From assembly GCF_000425785.1 (NCBI RefSeq), contig NZ_AUEC01000038.1, positions 1 through 54,792 of the forward strand: DNA of 54,792 nt, read 5' to 3'. The notes below the pieces were generated by a model. It did no database searches and was not told the origin of the DNA. It saw only the letters and a list, made by a program, of their open reading frames with translations. Of this stretch, positions 1 to 8,006 are shown piece by piece. Every line of letters starts with the position of its first letter. Positions within the stretch are counted from its first letter, which is position 1. This DNA is from Pseudomonas taiwanensis DSM 21245 (GTDB lineage: Bacteria > Pseudomonadota > Gammaproteobacteria > Pseudomonadales > Pseudomonadaceae). Position numbers and translations under genes: made by a program.

Positions 1-72
<72 letters not shown>

Positions 73-91
73 ACCCTGTCTCTCTGTCTCT

Positions 92-319
92 CTACTTGAT
101 CGATTCCTTGACTTCTTCCATCTGTCGCTGCTTGGCAAGCAGATCTGGGGGCGGCCGGGTGTTGGCATCCGTTGTGAGGGAGCGCACCTGTTCCGCCTCT
201 GGCGCCTTTATATAGAAGGACGCAGACTCAAGGTGTGGCGACCGTGTGGTCGGGATGGTGATCGCAAGGAGTGTGGTGCGAGTGATTTCTGAGTTGAAGG
301 ATGATGATTTCCCGGCAAT
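92..319 (-). pseudogene. possible C-terminal remnant of an unknown protein (no start codon)
   Basis: On the minus strand a frame is open from 319 down to a TAG at 94-92. It has no ATG, GTG or TTG until late. The last 45 or so codons look protein-like: a helix-forming, charged end (reading DLLAKQRQMEEVKESIK) preceded by a Pro-rich linker. This could be the tail of a gene whose 5' part was lost, with the plus-strand nuclease-like gene laid over it. It could equally be a chance open frame. I do not recognise the family. Confidence 0.22.
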
Positions 320-1646
320 CTACGAGTCCCTGGTGGCCTTGCTCCCCGATAGGCCGTGGGTGAAATGGGTGTCGAGCTTGGAGCATCAGCTTGGCGAGGC
401 GCCCCTGATGCGTTCGTTTCTCTGGAGCCGGAACATCATTGCCTACGGGCTGAGGGAGTTTGATTGTCACGGGCTGCAGCCGCCAACCTCAGAGTCGTGG
501 GGTGCCATCAAGGGTGCGCTGATTTTTGCGTCGCAGGTCTTGTTGCTCTGTCGGCAACACTCATCTGGTGGCGGCGCGGAAAGTCGGGGAAAGCTTTTGG
601 GTCGGGTGCGGCATGCCATCAAGGATCCAGATGGTATGCGTGGGCTTCGCTTGGAGCTCATGGTGGCAACGCACCTGAGTCGGCAGGGTTGCGAAATTCA
701 GTGGATGGAAGAAGACGTGGGGGTTGGTACCTTCGACTTGCTCGCCAAGCTTCCTGGTGGTGCTTCGGAGGAATCAGGTGATGCTTCGGAGGAGCCGGGT
801 GATGTTTGGGTGGAGGTCGAGTGCAAGAGTATTTCTGCTGACCGGGGAGAGCCGCTGACAGAGGAAGAATTCCACCTTCTGGTCGGCCCCATCCTCCAGC
901 TCATTGAGCCGCGTTTGCTCCAAGTGGAGCGCCATTTTTTTGGCATCTCGGCTGTCTTTACAGACAAGCTGCCCAAAGGGGCGGCGCGAGGGGCGGTCGT
1001 CGAGGCTGTGGCGAGTGCAGTTGGCAAAGCGAGATCTGGAGAGGAGGCATTTGAGGTGCCAGGCGTTTGCCTGGTGCGAGTAGTTCTCTCTGATCTTAGG
1101 GAGGTGGTAGTCAAGGGTGAGGGGCTTGCGAGGGGGGAGGCCTACGCGCTCGCCGATCATCTGATCGGAGCGGGGAACGGTTTTCGCTTCATCAAGGGGG
1201 TTGGAGATGAGTGCTACCTTTCGATTGATTTTCAGACCGCGCTCCCGAGCAATTTCGAGGTCGGGCTCGGCAGTGTTGCAAAGCGGGCTGTTCGTAAGCA
1301 GATGACTGGTACGCGCCCGGGGTGTTTGGTTGTCGGGGTTGAGCGTCACTCCGGGGCTTCGCTCGAAGAGGTTTCACGCCAAGAGTCCGGTGAGTTGGCG
1401 CAGAGGGCTACCAAGCTGCTTCGTGATAGCCCGCACCTTGCTTCAGTCGTTTATGTCAGTGCGCCGATCTTGGAGCGGGTTGAGGCTGCGGATGATGGTT
1501 GGAGGTGTGCAGGGGGATTGGCAGTGCTTGAAGGCCAGGGGGAGGGACTTATTTCTGAGGGGGAGCTCAGTCGCACGTATGTGTTCGACAATCCTGCTGG
1601 TCATTACCCGCACCTTCGGCTCAGTCGGCTTTTCGGGGTTGGCTGA
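276..1646 (+). CDS. orphan protein with PD-(D/E)XK nuclease-like core
   Basis: Predicted soluble protein of about 456 residues, family not recognised. An AAGGAG Shine-Dalgarno at 266-271 favours a GTG start at 276 or 282; GTG 246 and ATG 255 lie upstream of it. The middle third reads like a restriction-endonuclease fold: a helix with Glu (RLELMVATHL), then GTFDLLA with Asp, then a strand VEVECKSI giving E-x-K. Between the Asp and E-x-K is an acidic tandem repeat from a 21-bp duplication. There is no obvious signal peptide or membrane segment. Codon choice is less GC-biased than the flanking core genes, with many T-ending codons. It stands alone next to a truncated greB, which suggests acquired DNA. 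A defence or DNA-processing role is inference only. Confidence 0.7.
   Translation: MRVISELKDDDFPAIYESLVALLPDRPWVKWVSSLEHQLGEAPLMRSFLWSRNIIAYGLREFDCHGLQPPTSESWGAIKGALIFASQVLLLCRQHSSGGGAESRGKLLGRVRHAIKDPDGMRGLRLELMVATHLSRQGCEIQWMEEDVGVGTFDLLAKLPGGASEESGDASEEPGDVWVEVECKSISADRGEPLTEEEFHLLVGPILQLIEPRLLQVERHFFGISAVFTDKLPKGAARGAVVEAVASAVGKARSGEEAFEVPGVCLVRVVLSDLREVVVKGEGLARGEAYALADHLIGAGNGFRFIKGVGDECYLSIDFQTALPSNFEVGLGSVAKRAVRKQMTGTRPGCLVVGVERHSGASLEEVSRQESGELAQRATKLLRDSPHLASVVYVSAPILERVEAADDGWRCAGGLAVLEGQGEGLISEGELSRTYVFDNPAGHYPHLRLSRLFGVG
759..800 (+). repeat. 21-bp tandem duplication inside the nuclease-like gene
   Basis: Two 21-bp units, 759-779 and 780-800, differ at a few bases and encode two copies of (G/D)ASEE(S/P)G. 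The repeat keeps the reading frame. It inserts a flexible acidic loop between the putative catalytic Asp and the E-x-K motif. Confidence 0.85.
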
Positions 1647-1905
1647 GCATTGAGTCTGATTTGGGCTGCACTAGACTGGTGTCAATCGCGTCCTGGCCTC
1701 AGCACACCTTCAAGGGCGTGTGCCTCTCTAAGGGTTTCCCCGATGAGTCCGCTGCTGCTATTGGGGGGCTTTGGGTGGGCGCTTACCGCGCCTGCGATTG
1801 ATCCAGTCGAAGGTGCTTGGCCCTCTGTAGCCGTTGTGGTGCCGGGGCTTGGGGTGACTGAGGGGCGGGTTGCTAGAAATAGTAGGGCTTGGGGTGGGGT
1901 GATAA
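1647..1905. other. non-coding accessory segment ending at the greB junction
   Basis: No convincing gene: the short open frames here lack Shine-Dalgarno sites and recognisable protein sequence. Homology to greB begins exactly at 1906. The greB frame is closed immediately upstream by tandem stops TGA-TAA at 1900-1905. I see no inverted terminal repeat, target-site duplication or integrase at this edge. Confidence 0.6.
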
Positions 1906-2241
1906 TACCAGTACAACAAGAAGCTGCTTCGGGAAATCGACCGCCGCGTACGCTACCTGCGCAAGCGCCTTGAAGATGTAAAGGTGGTGGATTACTCGCC
2001 AGAGCAGGAAGGGCGGGTATTCTTCGGGGCCTGGGTCGAAGTGGAGGACGTCGAGGGCGACACCAAGGCATTCCGTATCGTCGGCTACGATGAAATCTAT
2101 GATCGCAAGGATTACATCTCCATCGACTCGCCGATGGCCAGGGCACTGCTGAAGAAGTCCGAGGGCGACGAGGTGGTCGTCGCGACGCCGGCTGGCGAAG
2201 CTGTCTGGTACATCACCAAGATTACCTATTCCACCCCCTGA
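1906..2241 (+). pseudogene. greB: greB, 5'-truncated transcript cleavage factor
   Basis: From 1906 the frame reads YQYNKKLLREIDRRVRYL and continues through GRVFFGAWVEVED and RKDYISIDSPMARALLKK to a normal C-terminus, so this is GreB. The alignment starts at about residue 48 of E. coli GreB as I remember it. The missing part holds most of the N-terminal coiled-coil finger and its acidic tip (Asp41 and Glu44 in E. coli), which coordinates Mg in the RNA polymerase channel. The only usable start left is GTG at 1984, which would give about 85 residues of the C-terminal FKBP-like domain. Such a fragment could still bind polymerase but should not promote RNA cleavage. Whether an intact greB exists elsewhere cannot be judged here. 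Confidence 0.92.
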
Positions 2242-2245
2242 CGTG

Positions 2246-2270
2246 GGTCCGCTATGGCCAGCAGCGGACC
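2246..2270. terminator. weak hairpin between convergent greB and ybbP
   Basis: An 8-bp stem, GGTCCGCT (2246-2253) with AGCGGACC (2263-2270), and a 9-nt loop, sits just after the greB stop and before the convergent permease gene. There is no T-run on either side, so intrinsic termination would be weak. Confidence 0.35.
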
Positions 2271-2291
2271 TTGCCGTGGGCATCCGGGGTT

Positions 2292-4799
2292 TCAACTTTC
2301 TCTGAGGACGGCCAGCGGGCTGGCGTTCAATGCCCGTCGCGTGCCCAACACGCCCGCGCCACCCACCAGCAGCGCGCCGGCCAGCGGTAGCACCAGCAGC
2401 CAGGGGTGCGGGCTCCATTGCAAGTCGAAGGCATAGCGATACAGCACCAGCGTGATCAGCTCGCACCCCAACGCCGCGAGCGTGCCACTGACAGCGCCCA
2501 GCAAGCCGAACTCGATGCGCCGGGCCTTGACCAGCAGCGGTCGCGGCGCACCCAGTGCACGGAGCAATGCACCCTGGCGGATGCGCTCGTCCAGGGTCGC
2601 CTGCAGCCCGGCGAACAGCACTGCCAGGCCCGCCGCCAGCACGAACGACAGGACGTATTCGACTGCCAGGGTGACTTGGGCAAGGATACTGCGTAGCTGC
2701 TCAAGCAAGGCATCGACCTGGAGAATGGTCACCGCCGGAAATGCCCGTGACAGTGCCACTACTTCAAGGTCGTGGCCAGGCCCCAGGTAGAAGCTGGTCA
2801 GGTAGGTGGTCGGTAGCCCTTGCAACGTGCCAGGCTGAAAGATCATGTAGAAGTTCGGCTGGAAGCTGTCCCAGTGCACGCTGCGCAGGCTAGTGACCCG
2901 GGCCTGGCGCTGCTGGCCGCCGATGTCGAAGGTCAACAGGTCGCCCATGTGCAGCTTGAGGCTGCTGGCCAGTTCGGCTTCGACGGAAACACCAGGAATC
3001 TGGTCGACGGGCGGCGGAACCTGCCACCAGTTGCCGGCGGTCAGCGTATTGCCCTCGGGCAGTTCGGCGGCCCAGGTCAGGCTAAGGTCGCGTTGTACCG
3101 CGCGCTCGCCCGCCGAGTCCTTGCTGACGACCTGCTGCACGGGTTGGTCGTTGATCCGGATCAGCCGCCCCGGCGTGACCGGGTAGAGCGGCGCTGTGCT
3201 GGCGTTGACCTGACGCAGACGTTCGGCGAACGGTTCGCGATCGTCCGGCAGGATATTCAGGGCGAAATGGTTGGGCGCGTCCTTGGGCAATTGCGCTTGC
3301 CAGGTGTCGAGCAGTTCGGCGCGCAACAGTGCGACCAAAGCCATGGCCAGCAGAATCAGGCCGAACGCCAGGGCCTGGCCGGCGGCGGCCATGGGGTGGC
3401 GCAGCAGTTGGCCCAGCCCCAGGCGCCAGGTCAGGGGGGCACCGGCCAGCAGCCGCCTGAGGCTGCGCAAGCCCAGCAAGAGCAAACCGCCGAGCACCAG
3501 TGCGGCAAGCAGGCCACCGCCCAGCAGGGCGAACGTCAGCAGCAGGTCGAGGCTCAGGCGCCACATGATCAGACCCAGTGCGAGCAAGGCCGCCCCGTAG
3601 ACCAGCCAGCTGCTCGGTGGCACGGGCAGCAGGTCACGACGCAACACCCGCAAAGGTGGCACTTGGCCGAGAGCGGCGATCGGGGGCAGGGCGAAGCCGG
3701 CCAGGGCCACCAAGCCGGTGCCGATTCCCGCTAGCGCTGGCGTCAATCCACCGGGTGGTACAACGCTCGGTAACAGACCTTCGAGCAGGCGGAACAGGCC
3801 TAGCTGCGCCAGCCAGCCGAGCAGGGCGCCAGCCAGGGCTGCGGCAAGGCCGAGCAGGGCCAGTTGCACGCAATACAGTCCCAGGGCCTGCCGGCGGGAA
3901 AGCCCCAGGCAGCGCAGCAGCGCGCTGGCGTCCAGGCGTCGTGCCGCGTAACGGCTGGCCGACAAGGCCACCGCCACGCCAGCCAGCAGCACCGCCACCA
4001 GGCTGGCCATGTTCAGGTAACGTTCGGCCTTGCCCAGGGCGCCGCCGATCTGCTGGTTGCCGTCGCGGGTATCGCGCAGTCGCTGGTTAGCCGCCAGCCC
4101 GCCTTCGAGGGTCTGGCGATACTGCGCCAGGGCCGGGCCTTCGCCGCGCCACAGGTCGCGGTAGGTCACCCGGCTGCCGGGTTGGATGACCCCGGTGGCG
4201 GGCAGGTCCGCGAGGTTCATCATCACCCGGGGTGTCAGGCTGTAGAAGTTGTTGGCGCGGTCCGGCTCGTAGGTGAGTACGCGGCTCATGCGCAAGGGTT
4301 TCATACCCACGTCGATACTGTCCCCAATCGACAGCCCAAGTGCCGCCAGCAGACGCGGCTCGACCCAGGCTTCACCGGGGGCAGGGCCGCCACCAGGCGC
4401 TTCTTGCGCATAAGGCGCAGCGGCACTGCGCACCTGCCCTCGAAGCGGATAGGCGCTATCGGTGGCCTTGATGCTGGACAACTGAATGCCGGCGTCACCG
4501 CCCACCACACTGGTGAACTCGACCACCTGCGCATGGCTCAGTCCCAGAGATCGCCCGGCGTCTATCTGGTCCTGGCGGGCGGGCGAGCTACCCTGCAACA
4601 CCAGGTCTGCGCCCAGGAACTCGCTGGCGCGCAACAGCATGGCGCCGTTGAGGCGGGCACCGAAGTAGCCAATGGCCGTGCTGGCGGCCACGGCGACCAG
4701 CAGGGCGAAGAACAGCACGCGCACTTCACTGGCGCGGGCGTCGCGCAGCAGTTGGCGCACGGCCAAGCCGCACAGGCGGGAAAAGGGCATGTGGGTCAT
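2292..4799 (-). CDS. ybbP: FtsX-family ABC transporter permease (YbbP-like)
   Basis: Inner-membrane protein of 835 residues, close to YbbP of E. coli in length and architecture. An N-terminal membrane segment (residues 24-45) is followed by a large MacB-PCD-like periplasmic domain to about 250. Then come FtsX-type membrane helices (about 255-480, very Leu/Ala-rich), a second periplasmic domain, and a final set of helices near 690-820. It partners the ATPase encoded immediately upstream: its ATG shares one base with the ATPase stop (TGATG), so the two are translationally coupled. YbbAP-type transporters are thought to drive mechanotransmission or extraction of lipophilic or envelope substrates next to the esterase TesA; the substrate is unknown. 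The gene converges on the broken greB. Confidence 0.92.
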   Translation of the reverse strand: MTHMPFSRLCGLAVRQLLRDARASEVRVLFFALLVAVAASTAIGYFGARLNGAMLLRASEFLGADLVLQGSSPARQDQIDAGRSLGLSHAQVVEFTSVVGGDAGIQLSSIKATDSAYPLRGQVRSAAAPYAQEAPGGGPAPGEAWVEPRLLAALGLSIGDSIDVGMKPLRMSRVLTYEPDRANNFYSLTPRVMMNLADLPATGVIQPGSRVTYRDLWRGEGPALAQYRQTLEGGLAANQRLRDTRDGNQQIGGALGKAERYLNMASLVAVLLAGVAVALSASRYAARRLDASALLRCLGLSRRQALGLYCVQLALLGLAAALAGALLGWLAQLGLFRLLEGLLPSVVPPGGLTPALAGIGTGLVALAGFALPPIAALGQVPPLRVLRRDLLPVPPSSWLVYGAALLALGLIMWRLSLDLLLTFALLGGGLLAALVLGGLLLLGLRSLRRLLAGAPLTWRLGLGQLLRHPMAAAGQALAFGLILLAMALVALLRAELLDTWQAQLPKDAPNHFALNILPDDREPFAERLRQVNASTAPLYPVTPGRLIRINDQPVQQVVSKDSAGERAVQRDLSLTWAAELPEGNTLTAGNWWQVPPPVDQIPGVSVEAELASSLKLHMGDLLTFDIGGQQRQARVTSLRSVHWDSFQPNFYMIFQPGTLQGLPTTYLTSFYLGPGHDLEVVALSRAFPAVTILQVDALLEQLRSILAQVTLAVEYVLSFVLAAGLAVLFAGLQATLDERIRQGALLRALGAPRPLLVKARRIEFGLLGAVSGTLAALGCELITLVLYRYAFDLQWSPHPWLLVLPLAGALLVGGAGVLGTRRALNASPLAVLRES

Positions 4800-5482
4800 C
4801 AGACCTCCGCAGCGGCCACCAGGCGGCCAGCGTCCAGGCGGATCTGGCGGCGGCAGCGCTGGGCCAGGCGCTCGTCATGGGTGACCAGCACCAGGGTGGT
4901 GCCGCGTTCCTTGTTAAGCTCGAACAGAAGATCGCTGATGCGCTCGCCGGTATGGCTGTCCAGATTGCCGGTCGGCTCATCGGCGAACAGTACCGCCGGA
5001 TGCGCGGCAAATGCCCGGGCGATGGCTACCCGTTGCTGCTCGCCACCGGACAGTTGGCGAGGCGTGTGGCTCAGGCGCTTGCCCAGGCCGACGCGTTCGA
5101 GCAAGGTGCGGGCTTGTTCGCGGGCATCGCGACGACCGTCGAGCTCCAGCGGCAGCATCACGTTTTCCAGGGCGTTGAGGCTGTCGAGCAACTGGAACGA
5201 CTGGAACACGAAGCCGACATGCTCGGCACGCACCCGTGCGCGCTGGTCCTCGTCCAGTGGCCCCAGGTCCTGGCCTGCGAGGATGACCTTGCCGGCGCTG
5301 GGGCGGTCCAGCCCGGCGAGCAGGCCGAGCAGGGTCGACTTGCCCGAGCCCGATGCACCGACGATGGCCAGGCTGTCGCCCTGGGCGAGATCAAGGGAGA
5401 GGGCATGGAGGATGGTCAGGTCACCTTCCGCGCTTGGGACCACTTTGCTAAGGTTCTGCGCAACGAGAATGCTGGGGCCCAT
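4799..5482 (-). CDS. ybbA: ABC transporter ATPase (YbbA-like)
   Basis: Cytosolic ATPase of 227 residues, the energising subunit for the FtsX-type permease downstream. It shows Walker A GASGSGKST (about residue 43), a Q-loop FVFQSFQLLDSL, signature LSGGEQQRVAIARA, Walker B VLFADEPTGNLD and switch His in LVTHD. It belongs to the MacB/LolD/YbbA group. The ATG at 5482 is chosen because the reading frame upstream of it overlaps the divergent tesA gene. The start codon is only 10 bp from the tesA start, so each promoter must lie inside the other gene. The same tesA/ybbA-ybbP divergent arrangement occurs in E. coli. Confidence 0.93.
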   Translation of the reverse strand: MGPSILVAQNLSKVVPSAEGDLTILHALSLDLAQGDSLAIVGASGSGKSTLLGLLAGLDRPSAGKVILAGQDLGPLDEDQRARVRAEHVGFVFQSFQLLDSLNALENVMLPLELDGRRDAREQARTLLERVGLGKRLSHTPRQLSGGEQQRVAIARAFAAHPAVLFADEPTGNLDSHTGERISDLLFELNKERGTTLVLVTHDERLAQRCRRQIRLDAGRLVAAAEV

Positions 5483-5492
5483 GGAGAATCCA

Positions 5493-6098
5493 ATGCGAGT
5501 GTGGTGGTTGAGTGCCGGTCTGGCGCTGTTTTGCCTGGCCCAGAGCGCGGCAGCGGGAACACTGCTGGTTGTTGGCGATAGTATCAGCGCCGGTTTTGGG
5601 CTGGATAGCCGCCAAGGTTGGGTTTCCCTGTTGCAGCAACGCCTGAAACGCGAGGGTTTCAACGATCAGGTGGTCAACGCGTCGATCAGTGGCGATACCA
5701 GTGCCGGAGGCCAGGCGCGGCTGCCGGCGCTGCTTGCAGCGCATAAGCCGACCCTGGTGGTACTGGAGTTGGGCGGTAACGACGGGCTGCGTGGTCAGCC
5801 TCCGCAGCAATTGCAACAAAATCTTGCCTCGATGATCGACCAGTCCCATGACGCGGGCGCCAAGGTCGTCCTGCTGGGCATGCGGTTACCGCCCAACTAC
5901 GGGGTGCGCTATACCACGGCCTTCACTCAGGTATACGAGCAATTGGCAGCGCAAAAGAAGGTGTCGCTGGTGCCGTTTTTCCTCGAAGGTGTGGGGGGTG
6001 TACCGGAGATGATGCAGGCGGATGGCATCCACCCGGCCCAGGGCGCCCAGACACGCTTGCTGGAAAATGCCTGGCCGGCGATAAAACCCTTGCTGTGA
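5493..6098 (+). CDS. tesA: periplasmic GDSL arylesterase / thioesterase I (TesA/TAP)
   Basis: SGNH hydrolase of 201 residues with a signal peptide (MRVWWLSAGLALFCLAQSAAA). It shows all four SGNH blocks: GDSISAGFG (catalytic Ser), the Gly of block II, GGND (block III) and DGIHP (catalytic Asp and His). It hydrolyses acyl-CoA thioesters and aryl or alkyl esters in the periplasm. ATG 5493 is preferred because it starts the signal peptide directly and has GGAG at 5483-5486; an in-frame ATG at 5481 would add four residues. It is divergent from ybbA. Confidence 0.92.
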   Translation: MRVWWLSAGLALFCLAQSAAAGTLLVVGDSISAGFGLDSRQGWVSLLQQRLKREGFNDQVVNASISGDTSAGGQARLPALLAAHKPTLVVLELGGNDGLRGQPPQQLQQNLASMIDQSHDAGAKVVLLGMRLPPNYGVRYTTAFTQVYEQLAAQKKVSLVPFFLEGVGGVPEMMQADGIHPAQGAQTRLLENAWPAIKPLL

Positions 6099-6156
6099 CG
6101 CTTTTAACGGGGCCGGCTTTCGGCTAATGTTGCGCCCCCCGTTTCGAGAGCCCCCA

Positions 6157-6438
6157 ATGCCGCGTCCTGCCTGGTCCTTGTATGCCTACCAACTGATCGA
6201 GCCCGACGAACAGCTCGACCTGTTCGCGTGCCAGGAAATCCGCGTTCATCTGGTGGCCCGTCAGCTCGAGCTGGGGGTGCCCGTGGATCGCACACTGTGT
6301 GGCGGTTTGCTGCCGGCGCAACCACGCTGGTCGGGTGTGCAGCGCTCGATCTATCGCGACAACCGTCTGTGCACGTTGTGCCGGGCAATTCTCGAGGCCC
6401 AGCGGCGGGGGATGCGCCCCGTGTGGCCGGAACTCTGA
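6157..6438 (+). CDS. conserved hypothetical protein with a Cys-containing tail
   Basis: About 93 residues starting at ATG 6157; an upstream in-frame ATG at 6127 would add ten residues. It has no signal peptide or membrane segment. The only notable features are Cys residues, one near the middle (ACQEIRVH), one in LCGGLL, and a CxxC in RLCTLCRAIL near the end, which could bind a metal. It is preceded by tesA on the same strand with about 58 bp between them. I recall small proteins of this kind next to tesA in pseudomonads, but no function. Confidence 0.7.
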   Translation: MPRPAWSLYAYQLIEPDEQLDLFACQEIRVHLVARQLELGVPVDRTLCGGLLPAQPRWSGVQRSIYRDNRLCTLCRAILEAQRRGMRPVWPEL

Positions 6439-6544
6439 GCACCTTTTATCATCTGAAACGCATGCAGCTCGTCAATGCCTCCCGTTCCCAACAGGGCGGG
6501 TGTACAATCGACTGTCTTGACCCATCTTTCGAAGGATTTACCGG

Positions 6545-7522
6545 ATGTTGCCGCGCTTTCCCGCCGTCACCCGTAGCCTGTCCCTGGTCGCCCTGCTGGT
6601 AGCTGGGCCCGCCGTCGCGCTGGAGCTGCCCTTGCCGCCACCCGGTGAAGACGTCGTCGGTCAAGTGCAGGTCATCAAGGCCAAGTACGAGGACACCTTT
6701 GCCGACATCGGCACGGCCAACGACCTTGGCTACCTTGAAATGATCGCCGCCAACCCGGGTGTCGACCCGTGGCTGCCGGGCGCCGGTACCGAAATCATCC
6801 TGCCGACCCGTTATGTGCTGCCGCCAGGCCCGCGTGAAGGGATCGTCATCAACCTTGCCGAATACCGCATGTACTACTTCCCGAAAGGGCAAAACGTCGT
6901 GCACACCTTCCCACTGGGTATCGGCCGGGAAGGTTGGGGGTCGCCGATCGCCAACACCAAGATCACCGCCAAGACGCCCAACCCGACCTGGACACCACCT
7001 GCTTCGATCCGTGCCGAGCACGCTGCCGATGGCGACATCCTGCCTGCGGTGGTGCCAGCAGGACCCGACAATCCGCTGGGCCCGTTCAAGTTCACCCTGG
7101 GCGTGCCGGGTTACCTGATCCACGGTTCGAACAAAAAGTTCGGTATTGGCATGCGTACCAGCCATGGTTGCTTCCGCATGCTCAACAACAACGTGTTGGA
7201 GTTGTCGAAGATGGTGCCGGTGGGTACGCCGGTTCGTATCATCAACGAGCCTTACAAGTTCGGTATCAGTGGTGGCAAGGTCTATCTGGAGGCTCACACG
7301 CCGTTGGACGATCATGGCAACCCATCGGTGGTCGACAAGCACACCGCGGTCATCAACGCGTTGCTCAAGCGTGAAGACCTGGCCAACAACCTGCGCATGA
7401 ACTGGGACATGGTGCGTGACGTAGTCGCCGCGGAAGATGGCATGCCGGTTGAAATTGCAGTGCCGGTCAACAACCAGGGTGCGGCACCGATGGTGTCGAG
7501 CATCCCGGCTGAACTGCAGTAA
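6545..7522 (+). CDS. L,D-transpeptidase (YkuD domain), ErfK/YbiS type
   Basis: Periplasmic enzyme of 325 residues with a signal peptide ending near LVAGPAVA. A short LysM-like segment (about residues 38-80, with ANPGVDPWLPGAGTEIILP) is followed by the YkuD catalytic domain (about 98-235). The catalytic motif runs from HGSNKKFGIGMRTSHGC to FRM, with the essential Cys after SHG. This family forms 3-3 crosslinks in peptidoglycan or attaches Braun-type lipoprotein to it. The gene converges on oprI, the Pseudomonas Lpp-like lipoprotein, so lipoprotein anchoring is an attractive role, though inferred from context. Shine-Dalgarno AAGGA lies at 6532-6536. Confidence 0.94.
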   Translation: MLPRFPAVTRSLSLVALLVAGPAVALELPLPPPGEDVVGQVQVIKAKYEDTFADIGTANDLGYLEMIAANPGVDPWLPGAGTEIILPTRYVLPPGPREGIVINLAEYRMYYFPKGQNVVHTFPLGIGREGWGSPIANTKITAKTPNPTWTPPASIRAEHAADGDILPAVVPAGPDNPLGPFKFTLGVPGYLIHGSNKKFGIGMRTSHGCFRMLNNNVLELSKMVPVGTPVRIINEPYKFGISGGKVYLEAHTPLDDHGNPSVVDKHTAVINALLKREDLANNLRMNWDMVRDVVAAEDGMPVEIAVPVNNQGAAPMVSSIPAELQ

Positions 7523-7544
7523 AGCCGTTTCGCGATGCCTTTAG

Positions 7545-7568
7545 GGCCTGCCTTAGTGCAGGCCTTTT
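7545..7568 (+). terminator. intrinsic terminator of the L,D-transpeptidase gene
   Basis: Stem GGCCTGC (7545-7551) pairs with GCAGGCC (7558-7564) around a 6-nt loop, followed by TTTTCG. It lies 22 bp after the stop codon. Confidence 0.85.
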
Positions 7569-7608
7569 CGTTTCTGCCGCAGACAGGCAGGTAAAAACGA
7601 CAGGCAAT

Positions 7609-7636
7609 AAAAAAGCCGACCCACAAGTGGGTCGGC
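7609..7636 (-). terminator. intrinsic terminator of oprI
   Basis: Perfect 10-bp stem GCCGACCCAC (7615-7624) and GTGGGTCGGC (7627-7636) with a 2-nt loop. On the minus strand it is followed by a run of six T residues. A strong terminator suits a very highly expressed lipoprotein gene. Confidence 0.92.
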
Positions 7637-7659
7637 TTCTCAACAATCCGTGAGGATTA

Positions 7660-7911
7660 TTACTTGCGGCTGGCTTTGTCCAGCATACGCAGAGCGCGCT
7701 CGTTGGCTTCGTCAGCGGTCTGCTGAGCCTTCTGAGCGGCTGCCAGTGCGTCGTCAGCCTTACGGTAGGCTTCGTCAGCACGAGCTTGAGCGCGAGCTGC
7801 TGCGTCTTCAGTCGCAGTCAGACGAGCTTCGGTTTCTTTGGATACGCTGCTGCAACCGGTAGCCAGAACTGCGGCCAGAGCCAGAGCAGAGAATTTCAGA
7901 ACGTTGTTCAT
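7660..7911 (-). CDS. oprI: major outer-membrane lipoprotein OprI
   Basis: Lipoprotein of 83 residues. The signal peptide ends in a lipobox LATGC with the lipidated Cys at about residue 20. The rest is an Ala-rich heptad coiled coil (RLTATEDAAARAQARADEAY) ending in RMLDKASRK, the terminal Lys being the expected peptidoglycan attachment point as in Lpp. The start at 7911 has a strong AAGGGGA ribosome-binding site. OprI is the abundant murein lipoprotein of Pseudomonas. It faces an L,D-transpeptidase gene, a family that makes this type of linkage. Confidence 0.97.
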   Translation of the reverse strand: MNNVLKFSALALAAVLATGCSSVSKETEARLTATEDAAARAQARADEAYRKADDALAAAQKAQQTADEANERALRMLDKASRK

Positions 7912-7978
7912 CGTGTTCCCCTTCAAGGACTTTCTATTAAATAGCCATCTCTCGGAAAAGAGAAACTGGCCGGCGTAC

Positions 7979-8006
7979 ATAGTACCCATTACTTGTAGTA
8001 AGTAAA
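7979..8006 (-). promoter_or_regulatory. likely sigma70 promoter of oprI
   Basis: On the minus strand, TTTACT (complement of 8001-8006) and TACTAT (complement of 7979-7984) are separated by 16 bp, about 70 bp before the oprI start. The surrounding DNA is AT-rich relative to the window, as expected for a strong promoter. Confidence 0.5.

Noticed and set aside
228..470. 80-codon minus-strand frame over the nuclease-like gene start
   Set aside because: No protein-like pattern and antisense to a better-supported gene.
1650..1973. Open frame of 107 codons between the nuclease-like gene and greB
   Set aside because: No ribosome-binding site and low-complexity Pro/Ala/Gly sequence; its 3' part is a wrong-frame reading of greB.
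2820..3734. 304-codon antisense frame across ybbP
   Set aside because: Shadow of the Leu/Ala-rich membrane codons on the other strand.
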